A stretch of DNA of 64,000 bases from Streptomyces sp. ITFR-16 (lineage in GTDB: Bacteria > Actinomycetota > Actinomycetes > Streptomycetales > Streptomycetaceae). The stretch covers positions 6,510,001 through 6,574,000 of the forward strand of contig NZ_CP134609.1 of assembly GCF_031844705.1 (NCBI RefSeq), written 5' to 3'. The notes beneath the pieces are model-generated. The model did not search any database and was not told the DNA's origin. It was given only the letters and a program-made list of their open reading frames with translations. Shown here in pieces: positions 22,727 to 31,484 of this stretch (positions are counted from its first letter, which is position 1; each line of letters starts with the position of its first letter). The translations under genes and the position numbers were made by a program.

Positions 22727-24961
22727 TCACACCTGGGAGGCCTGGGAGGCCTGGGACGCCTCCAGCAGGGTGCGCAGCCGGGTGGTGCGCTCCTGGGCGG
22801 GCACCTCGGCCACCGCGCGCGGCAGGGCCTGGTCGACGCCGTGCACCACGGACAGATGCCGCTCGCCCCGGCCGAAGGCGGTGTAGACCCATGCACGGCT
22901 CAGCCCCTGCGCCGCGTCCCCGGGCAGCACGACGACCGCCGCCGGCCACCGCATCCCGGCCGCCTGGTGGGCACTGAGCGCCCAGGCGTGCCGCACGGAG
23001 GCCGCCACCCGGTCCTGCGGTACGACGACCGGGGTTCCCGCGCAGTCCAGGTGCAGGCCCTCCGCGTCGGCCGAGACGACCACCCCGGGCACGGTCCTGC
23101 CCGGCGCGGGCACATGGGCGACCCGGTCCCCGGGATCGAAGCCGCCGAAGCGCCCGGGACCGGGGTTGAGCCGCTGCTTGAGCGCCTCGTTCAGCGCCCG
23201 GGTGCCCGCCGAACCGCCGTGGCCGACGGTGATGACCTGGGTGTCGGACGAGGGCACCCCGAGGGCGCGCGGCACCGAGTCGGCGACGAGCTGCACCGTG
23301 CGGTGCACCGCCTCGCCCGCGTCGCGCACGGGGACGATGACGACCTCCTTGCCGGGCGCCGCCACCTGGTTCAGCTCCCCGATGCCGATCCCCGAGACCA
23401 ACTCGCCGATGGGGCCGGGGTCCGGGGTGCGGGAGACGGTCTGCGGGCAGGCGCGGGCGGCCAGCACATCGCCGAACACCCGCCCGGCGCCCGCCGAGCC
23501 CAGCACGCCCGGGTCCCCGCTGAGCACCAGGCGCGTGCCGTCGGCCAGGGACTCCACCAGCATCGCGCCGGTCTCGACGTCCAGCTGCGGGGCGTCCAGC
23601 ACGACGAGCAGATCGAGCGCGAGCGCCCCCTCCCCGTCGCGTCCGGGGCCCTCGGCGCCGGACAGCAGCCCGGCGAGCGTGACGACCGAGGCCGGGTCGC
23701 CCGTCTGCGCCGCCAGCCGCTCTCGGCCGTCCGCGCTGTGCGCGGCGCCCAGGGCGCGCAGGCCGAGGCCGCTCGCCGCGGCGATCAGCGCGGCGGGTTC
23801 GGCCCGCGCAGCCTCGCCGCCCGTGTGCGCGACCAGGCCGTGGGCCGCGACGGCACGGATCAGCTCGGCGGCCGACGGGGAGGGCGCGGCGGACGCCGCG
23901 TCCGACCAGTCCGCGTCCTTCTCGCAGGCGTTGACCAGCCGGGCCAGCCCGTCGGCGAGGCTCTCCTCGGCCAGGGCGTACCGGTCGAGGCCCAGCAGCA
24001 CCTGTACGGGCTCCGCGGCCTCCTGAGGCTCCGCGTCCGCGTCCGCCTCGGCCGGGTCCTCGTCCGTGTCGCCGCTCTCCTGGTGCTCCGGGCCGTCCTG
24101 GAAGACCAGGACGACGCCTTCGGCGACGGCGTGCTGCACGGCGGCGTCGGGATCGCTCACCGCGCGCCCGGCGAGCGATGCGCGCACCTGGTCCGCGTCC
24201 AGCGCGGTGTGGCCCCGGAGGGCGGCGCGCTCCAGCAGCCAGCCGACCAGGGCGGCGGTGCGCCGCTCGTCGTCCGGGCCGCAGCCGGCGCCCAGCAGCG
24301 CGCGGGCGAAGCCGTCGGCCTGTTCGGGGCCGACGCCGGGGAGCGCCAGCAGCTGCCAGGGGTCCTCGCGCAGCACCTCGGCGGCCTGGGCGCCGAGTGT
24401 GACGGCGGCGGGTGGCGCGAGGGCCTCGGGGGCCCCGCCCTCGGTGAGCAGGGCCGTCACGGCGGCGACGGCCTCGGGCGATGCGCCCGGCTCGGTGCGC
24501 CGGGGCTCCGGGGCCCGCTCACGGGCCGGTGCGGGGGCCGGGACGGTGCGGCGGGCCGGGGAGGGTGCGGGGGAGTCGAAGAAGGCCGCGGCGGGCTTCT
24601 CGCCGCTCTCCACGGCCCGTACGGCGGCCAGCAGATCGGCTGCGGGGCCGCTCAGCTTCGTACCGGCCGGGATGGGGCCCTCCTTCTCGGCCTTGCGCTT
24701 CTCGATCCGCTCACGCAGCTCGCGCTGGGCGGCCAGCTCGGCCTCGGCCTCGGAGAGCTCCGGGGCGGCGGCCTCGGCGGCGGGCGCGTCCGTCCCCTCG
24801 GAGCCCCCCTCGGGCGCGTCGCCCGTCTCCGCGTCGGCCGTCTCCGCTTCGCCGTTCCCGGCCTCGTCGGCGGGTGCGGGCGCGGTGGCGGGCTCGTCCG
24901 CGACGACGCCGTCGTCGGTGGCCGAGGGGCCGGGGGATTCCTCCCGGGGAAGCGCAGTCAC
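22727..24961 (-). CDS. RecD2-like helicase relative with decayed ATPase motifs
   Basis: 744 aa. Residues 1-160 are Ala/Glu/Pro-rich and probably disordered. A helix-hairpin-helix unit at 197-225 (EDPWQLLALPGVGPEQADGF) matches RecD2. The helicase order is kept but altered: the Walker A position is VAHTGGEAAR (377-386) instead of GGPGTGKT; Walker B is LLVVLDAPQL (451-460), lacking the glutamate; motif III LVLSGDPGVLGSAGAG is recognisable; motif V is LSAHQAAGMRWPAAVVVLP and motif VI VYTAFGRGERHLSVV. The conserved lysine and Glu are gone, so ATP hydrolysis is unlikely. GTG 24961 overlaps the aldo/keto reductase stop (GTGA). Confidence 0.75.
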   Translation of the reverse strand: MTALPREESPGPSATDDGVVADEPATAPAPADEAGNGEAETADAETGDAPEGGSEGTDAPAAEAAAPELSEAEAELAAQRELRERIEKRKAEKEGPIPAGTKLSGPAADLLAAVRAVESGEKPAAAFFDSPAPSPARRTVPAPAPARERAPEPRRTEPGASPEAVAAVTALLTEGGAPEALAPPAAVTLGAQAAEVLREDPWQLLALPGVGPEQADGFARALLGAGCGPDDERRTAALVGWLLERAALRGHTALDADQVRASLAGRAVSDPDAAVQHAVAEGVVLVFQDGPEHQESGDTDEDPAEADADAEPQEAAEPVQVLLGLDRYALAEESLADGLARLVNACEKDADWSDAASAAPSPSAAELIRAVAAHGLVAHTGGEAARAEPAALIAAASGLGLRALGAAHSADGRERLAAQTGDPASVVTLAGLLSGAEGPGRDGEGALALDLLVVLDAPQLDVETGAMLVESLADGTRLVLSGDPGVLGSAGAGRVFGDVLAARACPQTVSRTPDPGPIGELVSGIGIGELNQVAAPGKEVVIVPVRDAGEAVHRTVQLVADSVPRALGVPSSDTQVITVGHGGSAGTRALNEALKQRLNPGPGRFGGFDPGDRVAHVPAPGRTVPGVVVSADAEGLHLDCAGTPVVVPQDRVAASVRHAWALSAHQAAGMRWPAAVVVLPGDAAQGLSRAWVYTAFGRGERHLSVVHGVDQALPRAVAEVPAQERTTRLRTLLEASQASQASQV
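22732..22758. repeat. Tandem 9-bp repeat inside the 3' end of the RecD-like gene
   Basis: Three units of CCTGGGAGG (the third CCTGGGACG) encode three Ala-Ser-Gln-type tripeptides at the protein's C-terminus. Copy number could vary between strains. Confidence 0.7.
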
Positions 24962-25941
24962 AGCGTGCTCCAGTCCTGGTCGGGATAGCGGTGCACGGGC
25001 GCCGACACATCGTCGAGCGCCTGGCAGATCTCGTCAGGAAGACTAAGCGCCTCCACTGACAATGCCTCCTCCAGCTGCCGCGCGTTGCGCGCGCCGACGA
25101 TCGGGGCCACCACACCCGGCCGGTCCCGCACCCAGGCGAGGGCCACCTGGAGCGCGGTGGTGGCCAGTCCGTCGGCCGCTGTCGCCACGGCGTCCACGAT
25201 GCGGCTCGCCGCGTCGTCGAGATACGGCTCGACGAAGGGGGCCAGCAGCTCGGACGCGCCGCGCGAGTCGGCCGGGGTGCCCGTGCGGTACTTGCCGGTC
25301 AGCACGCCCCGGCCCAGCGGCGACGAGGGCAGCAGCCCCACACCGAGGTCCAGCGCGGCCGGCAGCACCTCGCGCTCCACGCCCCGCTGCAGCAGCGAGT
25401 ACTCCATCTGCGTACTGGCCAGCCGGGTCCGCACCCCCGGTGACGCGAGCTGCCAGGTGGCGGCCTTGGCCAGCTGCCAGCCGCAGAATCCGGCCACCCC
25501 CGCGTACCGCGCGCGGCCCGAGGACACCGCCAGGTCCAGTGCCTGGAGCGTCTCGTCCAGCGGGGTCGCGGGGTCGAAGGCGTGCACCTGCCACAGGTCG
25601 ACGTAGTCCGTGCCGAGCCGGGCCAGCGAGGCGTCCAGGGCGGCCAGCAGATGGCCGCGCGAGCCGTTGAACCGGCGGAAGGGATCGGCCACGCTGCCCG
25701 CCTTGGTCGCGACGACCAGGTCGCGCCGGGGCACCAGCCCCTCGATCAGCCGCCCGAGCAGGCACTCGGCCTCCCCGCCGCCGTACACATCGGCGGTGTC
25801 GACGAGGGTGCCGCCCACCTCCCAGAAGGCCTTCAGCTGCTCGGCAGCGTCGTGCTCGTCGGTGTCCCGGCCCCAGGTGAGGGTGCCGAGCCCGATCCGG
25901 GACACTCGAAGGCCGGTGCGGCCGAGATGCCTCTGCTCCAT
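24958..25941 (-). CDS. Aldo/keto reductase
   Basis: 327 aa TIM-barrel NADPH-dependent reductase. The catalytic tetrad is visible: Asp and Tyr in VDTADVYGGGEAE, Lys in VVATKAG and His in DLWQVHAFDP. The C-terminal ALAWVRDRPGVVAPIVGARNARQLEE is the cofactor-binding part. Substrate unknown. ATG at 25941 begins the family's usual MEQRHLGRTGLRVSRIGLGT; a 36-residue upstream extension is not expected. Its TGA overlaps the GTG of the RecD-like gene. Confidence 0.88.
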   Translation of the reverse strand: MEQRHLGRTGLRVSRIGLGTLTWGRDTDEHDAAEQLKAFWEVGGTLVDTADVYGGGEAECLLGRLIEGLVPRRDLVVATKAGSVADPFRRFNGSRGHLLAALDASLARLGTDYVDLWQVHAFDPATPLDETLQALDLAVSSGRARYAGVAGFCGWQLAKAATWQLASPGVRTRLASTQMEYSLLQRGVEREVLPAALDLGVGLLPSSPLGRGVLTGKYRTGTPADSRGASELLAPFVEPYLDDAASRIVDAVATAADGLATTALQVALAWVRDRPGVVAPIVGARNARQLEEALSVEALSLPDEICQALDDVSAPVHRYPDQDWSTL

Positions 25942-26056
25942 GGGCGCTGAGATTACTGGCCAGGGCCCCACCGGGCGCAGGCCCGGGGACAACCGGCCCC
26001 CGGGTGGCCCCTGTCGCCGTCGATTCCCGCGCGCTAGAGTCCGGGACACAGGGACG

Positions 26057-26070
26057 TTACTGATCAGTAA
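26057..26070. promoter_or_regulatory. Perfect 14-bp palindromic operator
   Basis: TTACTGATCAGTAA is fully symmetric. It ends 11 nt before the ATG of the F420-type oxidoreductase, overlapping its ribosome-site region, in the 140-bp divergent gap with the aldo/keto reductase gene. The form suits a TetR/AcrR-type repressor; no regulator gene is adjacent. Confidence 0.6.
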
Positions 26071-26081
26071 GGGGAGCGGCT

Positions 26082-27131
26082 ATGCGGCTCGGCATCAATC
26101 TCGGTTACTGGGGCGCGGGAATGGACGGCGACAACCTCGCCGTCGCGCAGGAGGCCGACCGGCTCGGCTACGACGTCTGCTGGGCGGCCGAGGCGTACGG
26201 CTCCGACGCGCCGACCGTGCTGGCCTGGGTGGCCGCGCAGACCGAGTCCATCGACGTCGGCTCCGCGATCCTGCAGATCCCGGCGCGCCAGCCCGCGATG
26301 ACGGCGATGACCGCGGCCACGCTCGACTCCCTGTCCGGCGGCCGGTTCCGGCTCGGCCTCGGGGTGTCGGGTCCGCAGGTCTCCGAGGGCTGGTACGGCG
26401 TCAAGTTCGACAAGCCGCTCGCCCGCACCCGGGAGTACGTCGACATCGTCCGCAAGGCGATGACCCGCGAGCGCCTGTCGTACGAGGGGCAGCACTGGAC
26501 GCTGCCGCTGCCGGACGGACCGGGCAAGGCGCTCAAGCTGACCGTCCACCCGGAGCGTGAGCACATCCCGCTCTACATCGCCGCGATCGGGCCGAAGAAC
26601 CTGGAGCAGACCGGCGAGATCGCCGACGGCGCCCTGCTGATCTTCCCCTCGGCCGAGCACCTGGAGGACACCGCGGTCAAGCACCTGCGGGCGGGCCGTG
26701 AGAAGGCCGGCAAGACCATGGAGGGCTTCGACGTCTGCCCGACCGTGCCGCTGGCCGTCGGCGACGACGTCAAGGGCCTCGCCGACATGTTCCGGCCCTA
26801 CACCGCCCTGTACGTCGGCGGCATGGGCAGCCCCAAGCAGAACTTCTACAACCAGCTCGCGCAGCGGATGGGCTACGAGAAGGAAGCCGCCGAGATCCAG
26901 GAGAAGTACCTCTCCGGCGACAAGAGCGGCGCGGCCGCCGCCGTACCGCACCAGCTGATCGACCAGACCACGCTGCTGGGTTCGGTGGAGCGGATCGCCG
27001 AGCGGATGCAGGCCTACGCGGCCGTCGGCGTCACCACCCTGACCCTGGCCCCGGCAGGCTTCACGCTCGACGAGCGGATCGCCGCCCTGCGGGCCGGTAC
27101 GGACGCGCTGGAGCTGGCCGGGCTCGGCTAG
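26082..27131 (+). CDS. LLM-class F420-dependent oxidoreductase
   Basis: 349 aa luciferase-like TIM barrel. Signatures are GINLGYWGAGMDGDNLAVAQEADRLGYD, the AAEAYGSDAPTVL loop, and GRFRLGLGVSGPQVSEGWYG, the F420-type pattern. The reaction is unknown. ATG behind GGGGAG. A perfect palindrome just upstream suggests repressor control, and a strong hairpin follows the gene. Confidence 0.85.
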   Translation: MRLGINLGYWGAGMDGDNLAVAQEADRLGYDVCWAAEAYGSDAPTVLAWVAAQTESIDVGSAILQIPARQPAMTAMTAATLDSLSGGRFRLGLGVSGPQVSEGWYGVKFDKPLARTREYVDIVRKAMTRERLSYEGQHWTLPLPDGPGKALKLTVHPEREHIPLYIAAIGPKNLEQTGEIADGALLIFPSAEHLEDTAVKHLRAGREKAGKTMEGFDVCPTVPLAVGDDVKGLADMFRPYTALYVGGMGSPKQNFYNQLAQRMGYEKEAAEIQEKYLSGDKSGAAAAVPHQLIDQTTLLGSVERIAERMQAYAAVGVTTLTLAPAGFTLDERIAALRAGTDALELAGLG

Positions 27132-27248
27132 CCGCTCCGGAGGTCACCACGGCCGTGGTGGGGGCTCGGGGGGTCCTCCCCGCCACGGCCGTCACGCGGA
27201 ACAACGCGGGTGCGGCGACGGGGTTACGGGGGCCGTGCAAAAACGGTT

Positions 27249-27299
27249 CCCCGTGCTGGTCCGGGCCCTGCGGCGGCCCCCGTTCGGACCAGCACGGGG
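27249..27299 (+). terminator. Terminator after the LLM oxidoreductase gene
   Basis: CCCCGTGCTGGTCCG (27249-27263) and CGGACCAGCACGGGG (27285-27299) form a perfect 15-bp stem with a 21-nt loop, upstream of the ferritin-like gene. Confidence 0.75.
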
Positions 27300-27373
27300 G
27301 CCGCTCGTGTTGCCGCCCGGGGCAGGGCGCATTTGACTGGCCCTCGGCGGATGCCGGCACGGAGGTGGCAGTG

Positions 27374-28162
27374 ATGCTCTCGGCAAAGAACCTGTTCCAG
27401 GAGATTCTCGACGACGACGAGTCGTTCCGGCTGTTCTGCTCCATCGCGGCCAGCGGGGAGTCCCAGGGCGGCTGGGAGAACGGGCGGATCGCGGCGCTCG
27501 TGCCCGCGAGCCAGCAGGCGCTGGCCCCCAAGATCGCCCGGCACGGCGCCGACGAGGACAAGCACGGGCGGATCTTCAACGCCCTGCTCAAGAAGCGCGG
27601 ACTGTCCCCGGTCGAGGTCCCGCACGAGACCGACTACACGATGCTGCTGGAGCGCCACGGCATCGGCCTCGCCCATGAACAGCTGGGGCGCGAGGAACCG
27701 CTCACCGAGCGCGACATCATCACGTACCTGGCACACAGCCGGGTCACCGAGCAGCGCGCGTCCGAGCAGATGCAGCTGCTGCGCAAGTACTTCGCCGACC
27801 ACCCCGACCTGGGCCGCGCGGTGAAGATGATCTCGAACGACGAGGACAACCACCTCGCCTACTGCCACGAGGAGCTGCTGCGGTTCGCCCGGGCGGGACA
27901 CGGCCGGACGATCCAGCGCATCCTGCGCGAGTGTGCGCTCGCCGAGATCCGGGTCTACCGCGATGTCAGCCTCGCCGTGATGGACCACATGGGCCGTGTC
28001 CTCGGCTGGCCCCGGGCGAAGGCCGCCGTGCTGGCGGCGGGGATCCACGCCGTCTACGCGTACGAGCGGCTGGGCGGCTGGCGGCGGATGGTCAGCCTCG
28101 CACCGCCCGAGCGGCGCGACGCGCTGGGCGGACCGGCCGTACCGGCACCCGAGTTCGCCTGA
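27374..28162 (+). CDS. Ferritin-like di-iron domain protein
   Basis: 262 aa, all-helical. Two ExxH motifs, in GADEDKHGRIF and NDEDNHLAYCHEE, with helices containing glutamates before each (NLFQEILDDDESFR, VTEQRASEQMQ), give the four-helix di-iron carboxylate fold. The substrate is unknown: it could be an oxidase, oxygenase or iron-handling protein. GGAGGT precedes the ATG at ideal spacing; a GTG one codon upstream is possible. It is insulated by hairpins on both sides. Confidence 0.75.
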   Translation: MLSAKNLFQEILDDDESFRLFCSIAASGESQGGWENGRIAALVPASQQALAPKIARHGADEDKHGRIFNALLKKRGLSPVEVPHETDYTMLLERHGIGLAHEQLGREEPLTERDIITYLAHSRVTEQRASEQMQLLRKYFADHPDLGRAVKMISNDEDNHLAYCHEELLRFARAGHGRTIQRILRECALAEIRVYRDVSLAVMDHMGRVLGWPRAKAAVLAAGIHAVYAYERLGGWRRMVSLAPPERRDALGGPAVPAPEFA

Positions 28163-28174
28163 GCCCCAGGGAGG

Positions 28175-28195
28175 CCGGCCCGGGGCCCGGGCCGG
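28175..28195. terminator. Short hairpin between the convergent ferritin-like and corA genes
   Basis: CCGGCCCGG / CCGGGCCGG, 9 bp with a 3-nt loop, filling the end of the 33-bp gap. Confidence 0.55.
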
Positions 28196-29200
28196 TCAGA
28201 GCCAGCCGCGCCGCTTGAACTGGCGGTACAGGCCGACGACCGCGCCCGCCATCAGCAGCACGACCGCCGGATAGGCCCAGACCCAGCGCAGCTCCGGCAT
28301 GTGGTCGAAGTTCATCCCGTAGATCCCCGCGACCATGGTCGGCACCGCCGCCATCGCCGCCCACGCGGAGATCTTGCGCATGTCGTCGTTCTGCCGCACC
28401 CCCATCTGCGCGAGATGCGCGGACAGGATGTCCGAGAGCAGCCGGTCCAGCCCCTCCACCTGCTCGTTGGCACGGGTCAGATGGTCCTGTACGTCCCGGA
28501 AGAACGGCTGCGCGTGCTCATGGACGAACGGCACGCCCGCGCTCGCCAGCCGGGCCATCGGCACGGTCAGCGGGACCGTCGCCCGGCGGAACTCCAGCAC
28601 CTGCCGCTTGAAGGTGTAGATGCGGGCGGCGGTGTTCTTGGTGTTCTTGGAGTCGCCGCTGCCGCTCGGCGCGAACACCTGCGTCTCCAGCTCCTCCAGG
28701 TCGACCTGGAGCTCGCCCGCGACATCTATGTAGTGGTCCACGATCGCGTCGCTGATCGCGTACAGGACGGCGGTGGGCCCGTGCTTGAGCACATCGGTCT
28801 CGGCCTCCAGCCTGCGGCGCACCGCCGCCAGCGGCGCCCCCTCGCCGTGCCGGACCGTCACCACGAACGAGTCGCCGATGAACACCATCAGCTCGTCCGC
28901 GGTGACCGTGTCCTTCTCGTGGTCGTACACGATCGGTTTGATCACCGCGAACAGGGAGTCGTCGTAGACCTCCAGCTTCGGCCGCTGGTGCGCGGCCAGC
29001 GCGTCCTCCACGGCCAGCGGATGCAGCCCGAACTCGCTGCTGACCATGTCGAACTCCTTCTCGGTCGGCTCGTGCAGGCCGATCCAGAGGAAGGCGTCAC
29101 CGGCGGCCCGCGCCTCGTCCAGGGCATCGGAGAAATCGGCGGGGCCGTCGGTGCGGCGTCCGTCGCGGTAGATGGCGCAGTCCACAATCACGGCGCGCAT
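28196..29200 (-). CDS. corA: CorA-family magnesium/cobalt transport protein
   Basis: 334 aa. A long acidic, helical cytoplasmic domain is followed by two C-terminal membrane helices with the diagnostic YGMNF pore motif (VAGIYGMNFDHMPEL) and a basic tail (LYRQFKRRGWL). Forms a pentameric Mg2+/Co2+ channel in the family. ATG 29200 has AGGGAAGA upstream. The periplasmic loop HMPELRWVW fits the Mg-type consensus (MPEL). Confidence 0.9.
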   Translation of the reverse strand: MRAVIVDCAIYRDGRRTDGPADFSDALDEARAAGDAFLWIGLHEPTEKEFDMVSSEFGLHPLAVEDALAAHQRPKLEVYDDSLFAVIKPIVYDHEKDTVTADELMVFIGDSFVVTVRHGEGAPLAAVRRRLEAETDVLKHGPTAVLYAISDAIVDHYIDVAGELQVDLEELETQVFAPSGSGDSKNTKNTAARIYTFKRQVLEFRRATVPLTVPMARLASAGVPFVHEHAQPFFRDVQDHLTRANEQVEGLDRLLSDILSAHLAQMGVRQNDDMRKISAWAAMAAVPTMVAGIYGMNFDHMPELRWVWAYPAVVLLMAGAVVGLYRQFKRRGWL

Positions 29201-29246
29201 TCTTCCCTGCTCCGGTCCCCGGCGCACCTTTGCCGCGACGTCGGCC

Positions 29247-29252
29247 TACCCT
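29247..29252 (+). promoter_or_regulatory. -10 box of a probable leaderless promoter
   Basis: TACCCT ends 7 nt before the ATG at 29260, with no Shine-Dalgarno between. Confidence 0.45.
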
Positions 29253-29259
29253 GGGCCCC

Positions 29260-29958
29260 ATGCCCACCCTGATCCTCGTACGCCATGGACGCTCCACCGC
29301 CAACACGTCCGGGGTGCTCGCGGGCCGCACCCCCGGTGTCGCACTCGACGAGCGCGGCGCCGAGCAGGCCGCCGCCCTCCCCGGCCGGCTGGCCGCACTG
29401 CCGCTCGCCGCCGCCGTCAGCAGCCCCCTGCAACGCTGCCGCGAGACCCTCGGGCCGCTGCTGGAAGCCCGCCCGGAGCTCCCGCTGCACACCGAGGAGC
29501 GGATCAGCGAGTGCGACTACGGCGACTGGTCGGGGCGCAAGCTCGCCGAACTCACCGACGAGCCGCTGATGACGGTCGTGCAGCAGCACCCCTCCGCCGC
29601 GGCGTTCCCCGGCGGCGAGTCCATGCGCGCGATGCAGGCACGCGCCGTCGACGCGGTACGGGACTGGAACGCCCGGATCGAGGCCGAGCACGGCGAGCAC
29701 GCCGTGTACGTGATGTGTTCGCACGGCGACATCATCAAGTCCCTGGTCGCCGACGCCCTCGGCCTGCATCTGGACCTCTTCCAGCGCGTCCAGGCCGACC
29801 CCTGCTCGGTCACCGCGATCCGCTACACCCGGCTGCGCCCCTATCTGCTCCGTCTCGGCGACACGGGGGACCTCGCGGGCCTCGCGCCCCGCGAGCCGGG
29901 ACCGGACGCGGACGCGGCGCCGGACGCGGCGGTCGGGGGCGGCGCGGGCTCGCCGTGA
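29260..29958 (+). CDS. Histidine phosphatase, MSMEG_4193 type
   Basis: 232 aa. Catalytic RHG at the N-terminus (LILVRHGRSTANTSG), the acidic ISECDYGDWSGRKL segment, and the second histidine in VMCSHGDIIKSLVADALGL make a complete branch-1 histidine phosphatase. The last ~35 residues are Pro/Asp/Ala-rich. It opens the conserved set with DUF3090, the kinase-like gene and mshC; the physiological substrate is unknown. It is divergent from corA with 59 bp between the starts. Confidence 0.85.
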   Translation: MPTLILVRHGRSTANTSGVLAGRTPGVALDERGAEQAAALPGRLAALPLAAAVSSPLQRCRETLGPLLEARPELPLHTEERISECDYGDWSGRKLAELTDEPLMTVVQQHPSAAAFPGGESMRAMQARAVDAVRDWNARIEAEHGEHAVYVMCSHGDIIKSLVADALGLHLDLFQRVQADPCSVTAIRYTRLRPYLLRLGDTGDLAGLAPREPGPDADAAPDAAVGGGAGSP

Positions 29959-30066
29959 TCTCCGCGCGCAGTAGGGTGGACGCGCCGTAGGCACCCGCGC
30001 GGGAGAACTCTTCCGCGGGGCCCCGGCCGACCCTCATCTGCCGTCAATTCTCAAGGGAGACAGGAC

Positions 30067-30657
30067 GTGTCCCGTCAGGTGTTCCTCTACGACCCCCCGG
30101 ACCGTTTCGTGGCCGGTACGGTCGGGCTGCCTGGACGTCGTACGTTCTTCCTGCAGGCTTCCTCAGGCGGACGTGTCACCAGCGTGGCCCTGGAGAAGAC
30201 CCAAGTCGCCGCGCTCGCCGAGCGGGTCGACGAACTGCTGGACGAGGTGGTGCGGCGTACCGGCGGGAACTCCCCGGTGCCCGCGGTCGCCCCGATGGAC
30301 GTCACCGACACCGCTCCGCTCGACATCCCCGTCGAGGAGGAGTTCCGGGTCGGCACGATGGCGCTCGCCTGGGACGGCGAGGAACAGCGCATGATCGTCG
30401 AGGCGCAGGCCCTGGTCGAACTGGACGCGGACTCCGTCGAGGACCTCGCCGAGGCCGAGGAGCGGCTGCTCCAGGACGAGGAGAACGGCCCGCCGATGCT
30501 CCGGGTCCGGCTCAGCGGCGCACAGGCCCGCGCCTTCGCCAAGCGCGCCCTGGACGTCGTGAACGCGGGCCGCCCGCCGTGCCCCCTGTGCAGCCTGCCG
30601 CTCGACCCGGAAGGACACGTATGCCCGCGCCAGAACGGATACCGCCGGGGCGCCTGA
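30067..30657 (+). CDS. DUF3090 family protein with C-terminal zinc knuckle
   Basis: 196 aa, GTG start behind AAGGGAG. The N-terminus SRQVFLYDPPDRFVAGTVGLPGRRTFFLQA is the DUF3090 signature. The C-terminus holds C172, C175, H184 and C186 in CPLCSLPLDPEGHVC, a C-X2-C-X8-H-X-C arrangement likely to bind zinc. The middle has a variable acidic stretch (DLAEAEERLLQDEENGP). No activity is known. The next gene begins 37 nt before this one ends, so the two are coupled. Confidence 0.85.
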   Translation: MSRQVFLYDPPDRFVAGTVGLPGRRTFFLQASSGGRVTSVALEKTQVAALAERVDELLDEVVRRTGGNSPVPAVAPMDVTDTAPLDIPVEEEFRVGTMALAWDGEEQRMIVEAQALVELDADSVEDLAEAEERLLQDEENGPPMLRVRLSGAQARAFAKRALDVVNAGRPPCPLCSLPLDPEGHVCPRQNGYRRGA

Positions 30658-31460
30658 CCGACGCCGAGCTGGTCACCCTGCTGGCCAAGGGGCGGCTCAC
30701 CGTCCTCGGCCAGGTCCGGGGCGCGTCCAACGCGGTGCTCTACTGCTCGGTCGCGTACGAGGGCGAGGAGACGCACTGCGTCTACAAGCCGGTGGCCGGC
30801 GAACAGCCGCTGTGGGACTTCCCCGACGGCACGCTCGCCCAGCGCGAGGTGGCGGCCTACGAGGTCTCCGAGGCGACGGGCTGGGGCCTGGTCCCGCCGA
30901 CCGTGCTGCGGGACGGTCCCTACGGCCAGGGCATGTGCCAGCTGTGGATCGAGGCGGAGCCGCAGGGCGAGGACGATCCGGGGCTGCTCGCGCTCGTCGA
31001 GGACGAGGAGCCCGGCGAGGGCTGGAAGGCCGTGGCCTTCGCCGAGGTGGGGGAGGGCAGGACCGCGCTGCTGGTGCACGCGGACGATCCCCGGCTGCGG
31101 CGGCTCGCCGTCCTCGACGCGGTGATCAACAACGGCGACCGCAAGGGCGGGCACCTGCTGCCCGCGCCGGGCGGCCGGCTCTACGGCATCGACCACGGTG
31201 TGACCTTCAACGCGGACGACAAGCTGCGCACCCTGCTGTGGGGCTGGGCGGGCGAGCCCCTGACGGCCGAGGCCGTCGCCGTACTGGACCGGCTGGCCGG
31301 GGAGCTGGAGCCCGGCGCCGGGCTCGTCACCCGGCTGGGGGAACTCGTCACGGCGGCCGAGATCGAGGCCCTGCGGGCCCGGGTGGCCGCTCTGCGCACC
31401 ACCGGGCGGCACCGGGAGCCGAGCGGAGAATGGCCGGCCATCCCGTGGCCACCGGTCTGA
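30621..31460 (+). CDS. Kinase-like protein (SCO1664/TIGR03843-type)
   Basis: 279 aa, AAGGA before the ATG. Residues line up with the PI4K/HipA/FAM20-like kinase plan: a phosphate loop-like QVRGASNAVLYCSV (31-44), lysine K56 in VYKP, glutamate E76 in AQREVAAYEVSEATG, a catalytic loop INNGDRKGGHLL (D173) and a metal-binding YGIDHGVTF (D191). All key positions are present, so ATP-dependent phosphorylation is plausible, though I know of no experimental function. It sits between DUF3090 and mshC. Confidence 0.8.
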   Translation: MPAPERIPPGRLTDAELVTLLAKGRLTVLGQVRGASNAVLYCSVAYEGEETHCVYKPVAGEQPLWDFPDGTLAQREVAAYEVSEATGWGLVPPTVLRDGPYGQGMCQLWIEAEPQGEDDPGLLALVEDEEPGEGWKAVAFAEVGEGRTALLVHADDPRLRRLAVLDAVINNGDRKGGHLLPAPGGRLYGIDHGVTFNADDKLRTLLWGWAGEPLTAEAVAVLDRLAGELEPGAGLVTRLGELVTAAEIEALRARVAALRTTGRHREPSGEWPAIPWPPV

Positions 31461-31484
31461 TCCGGCCCCGGCGGGCGCCCCGTG

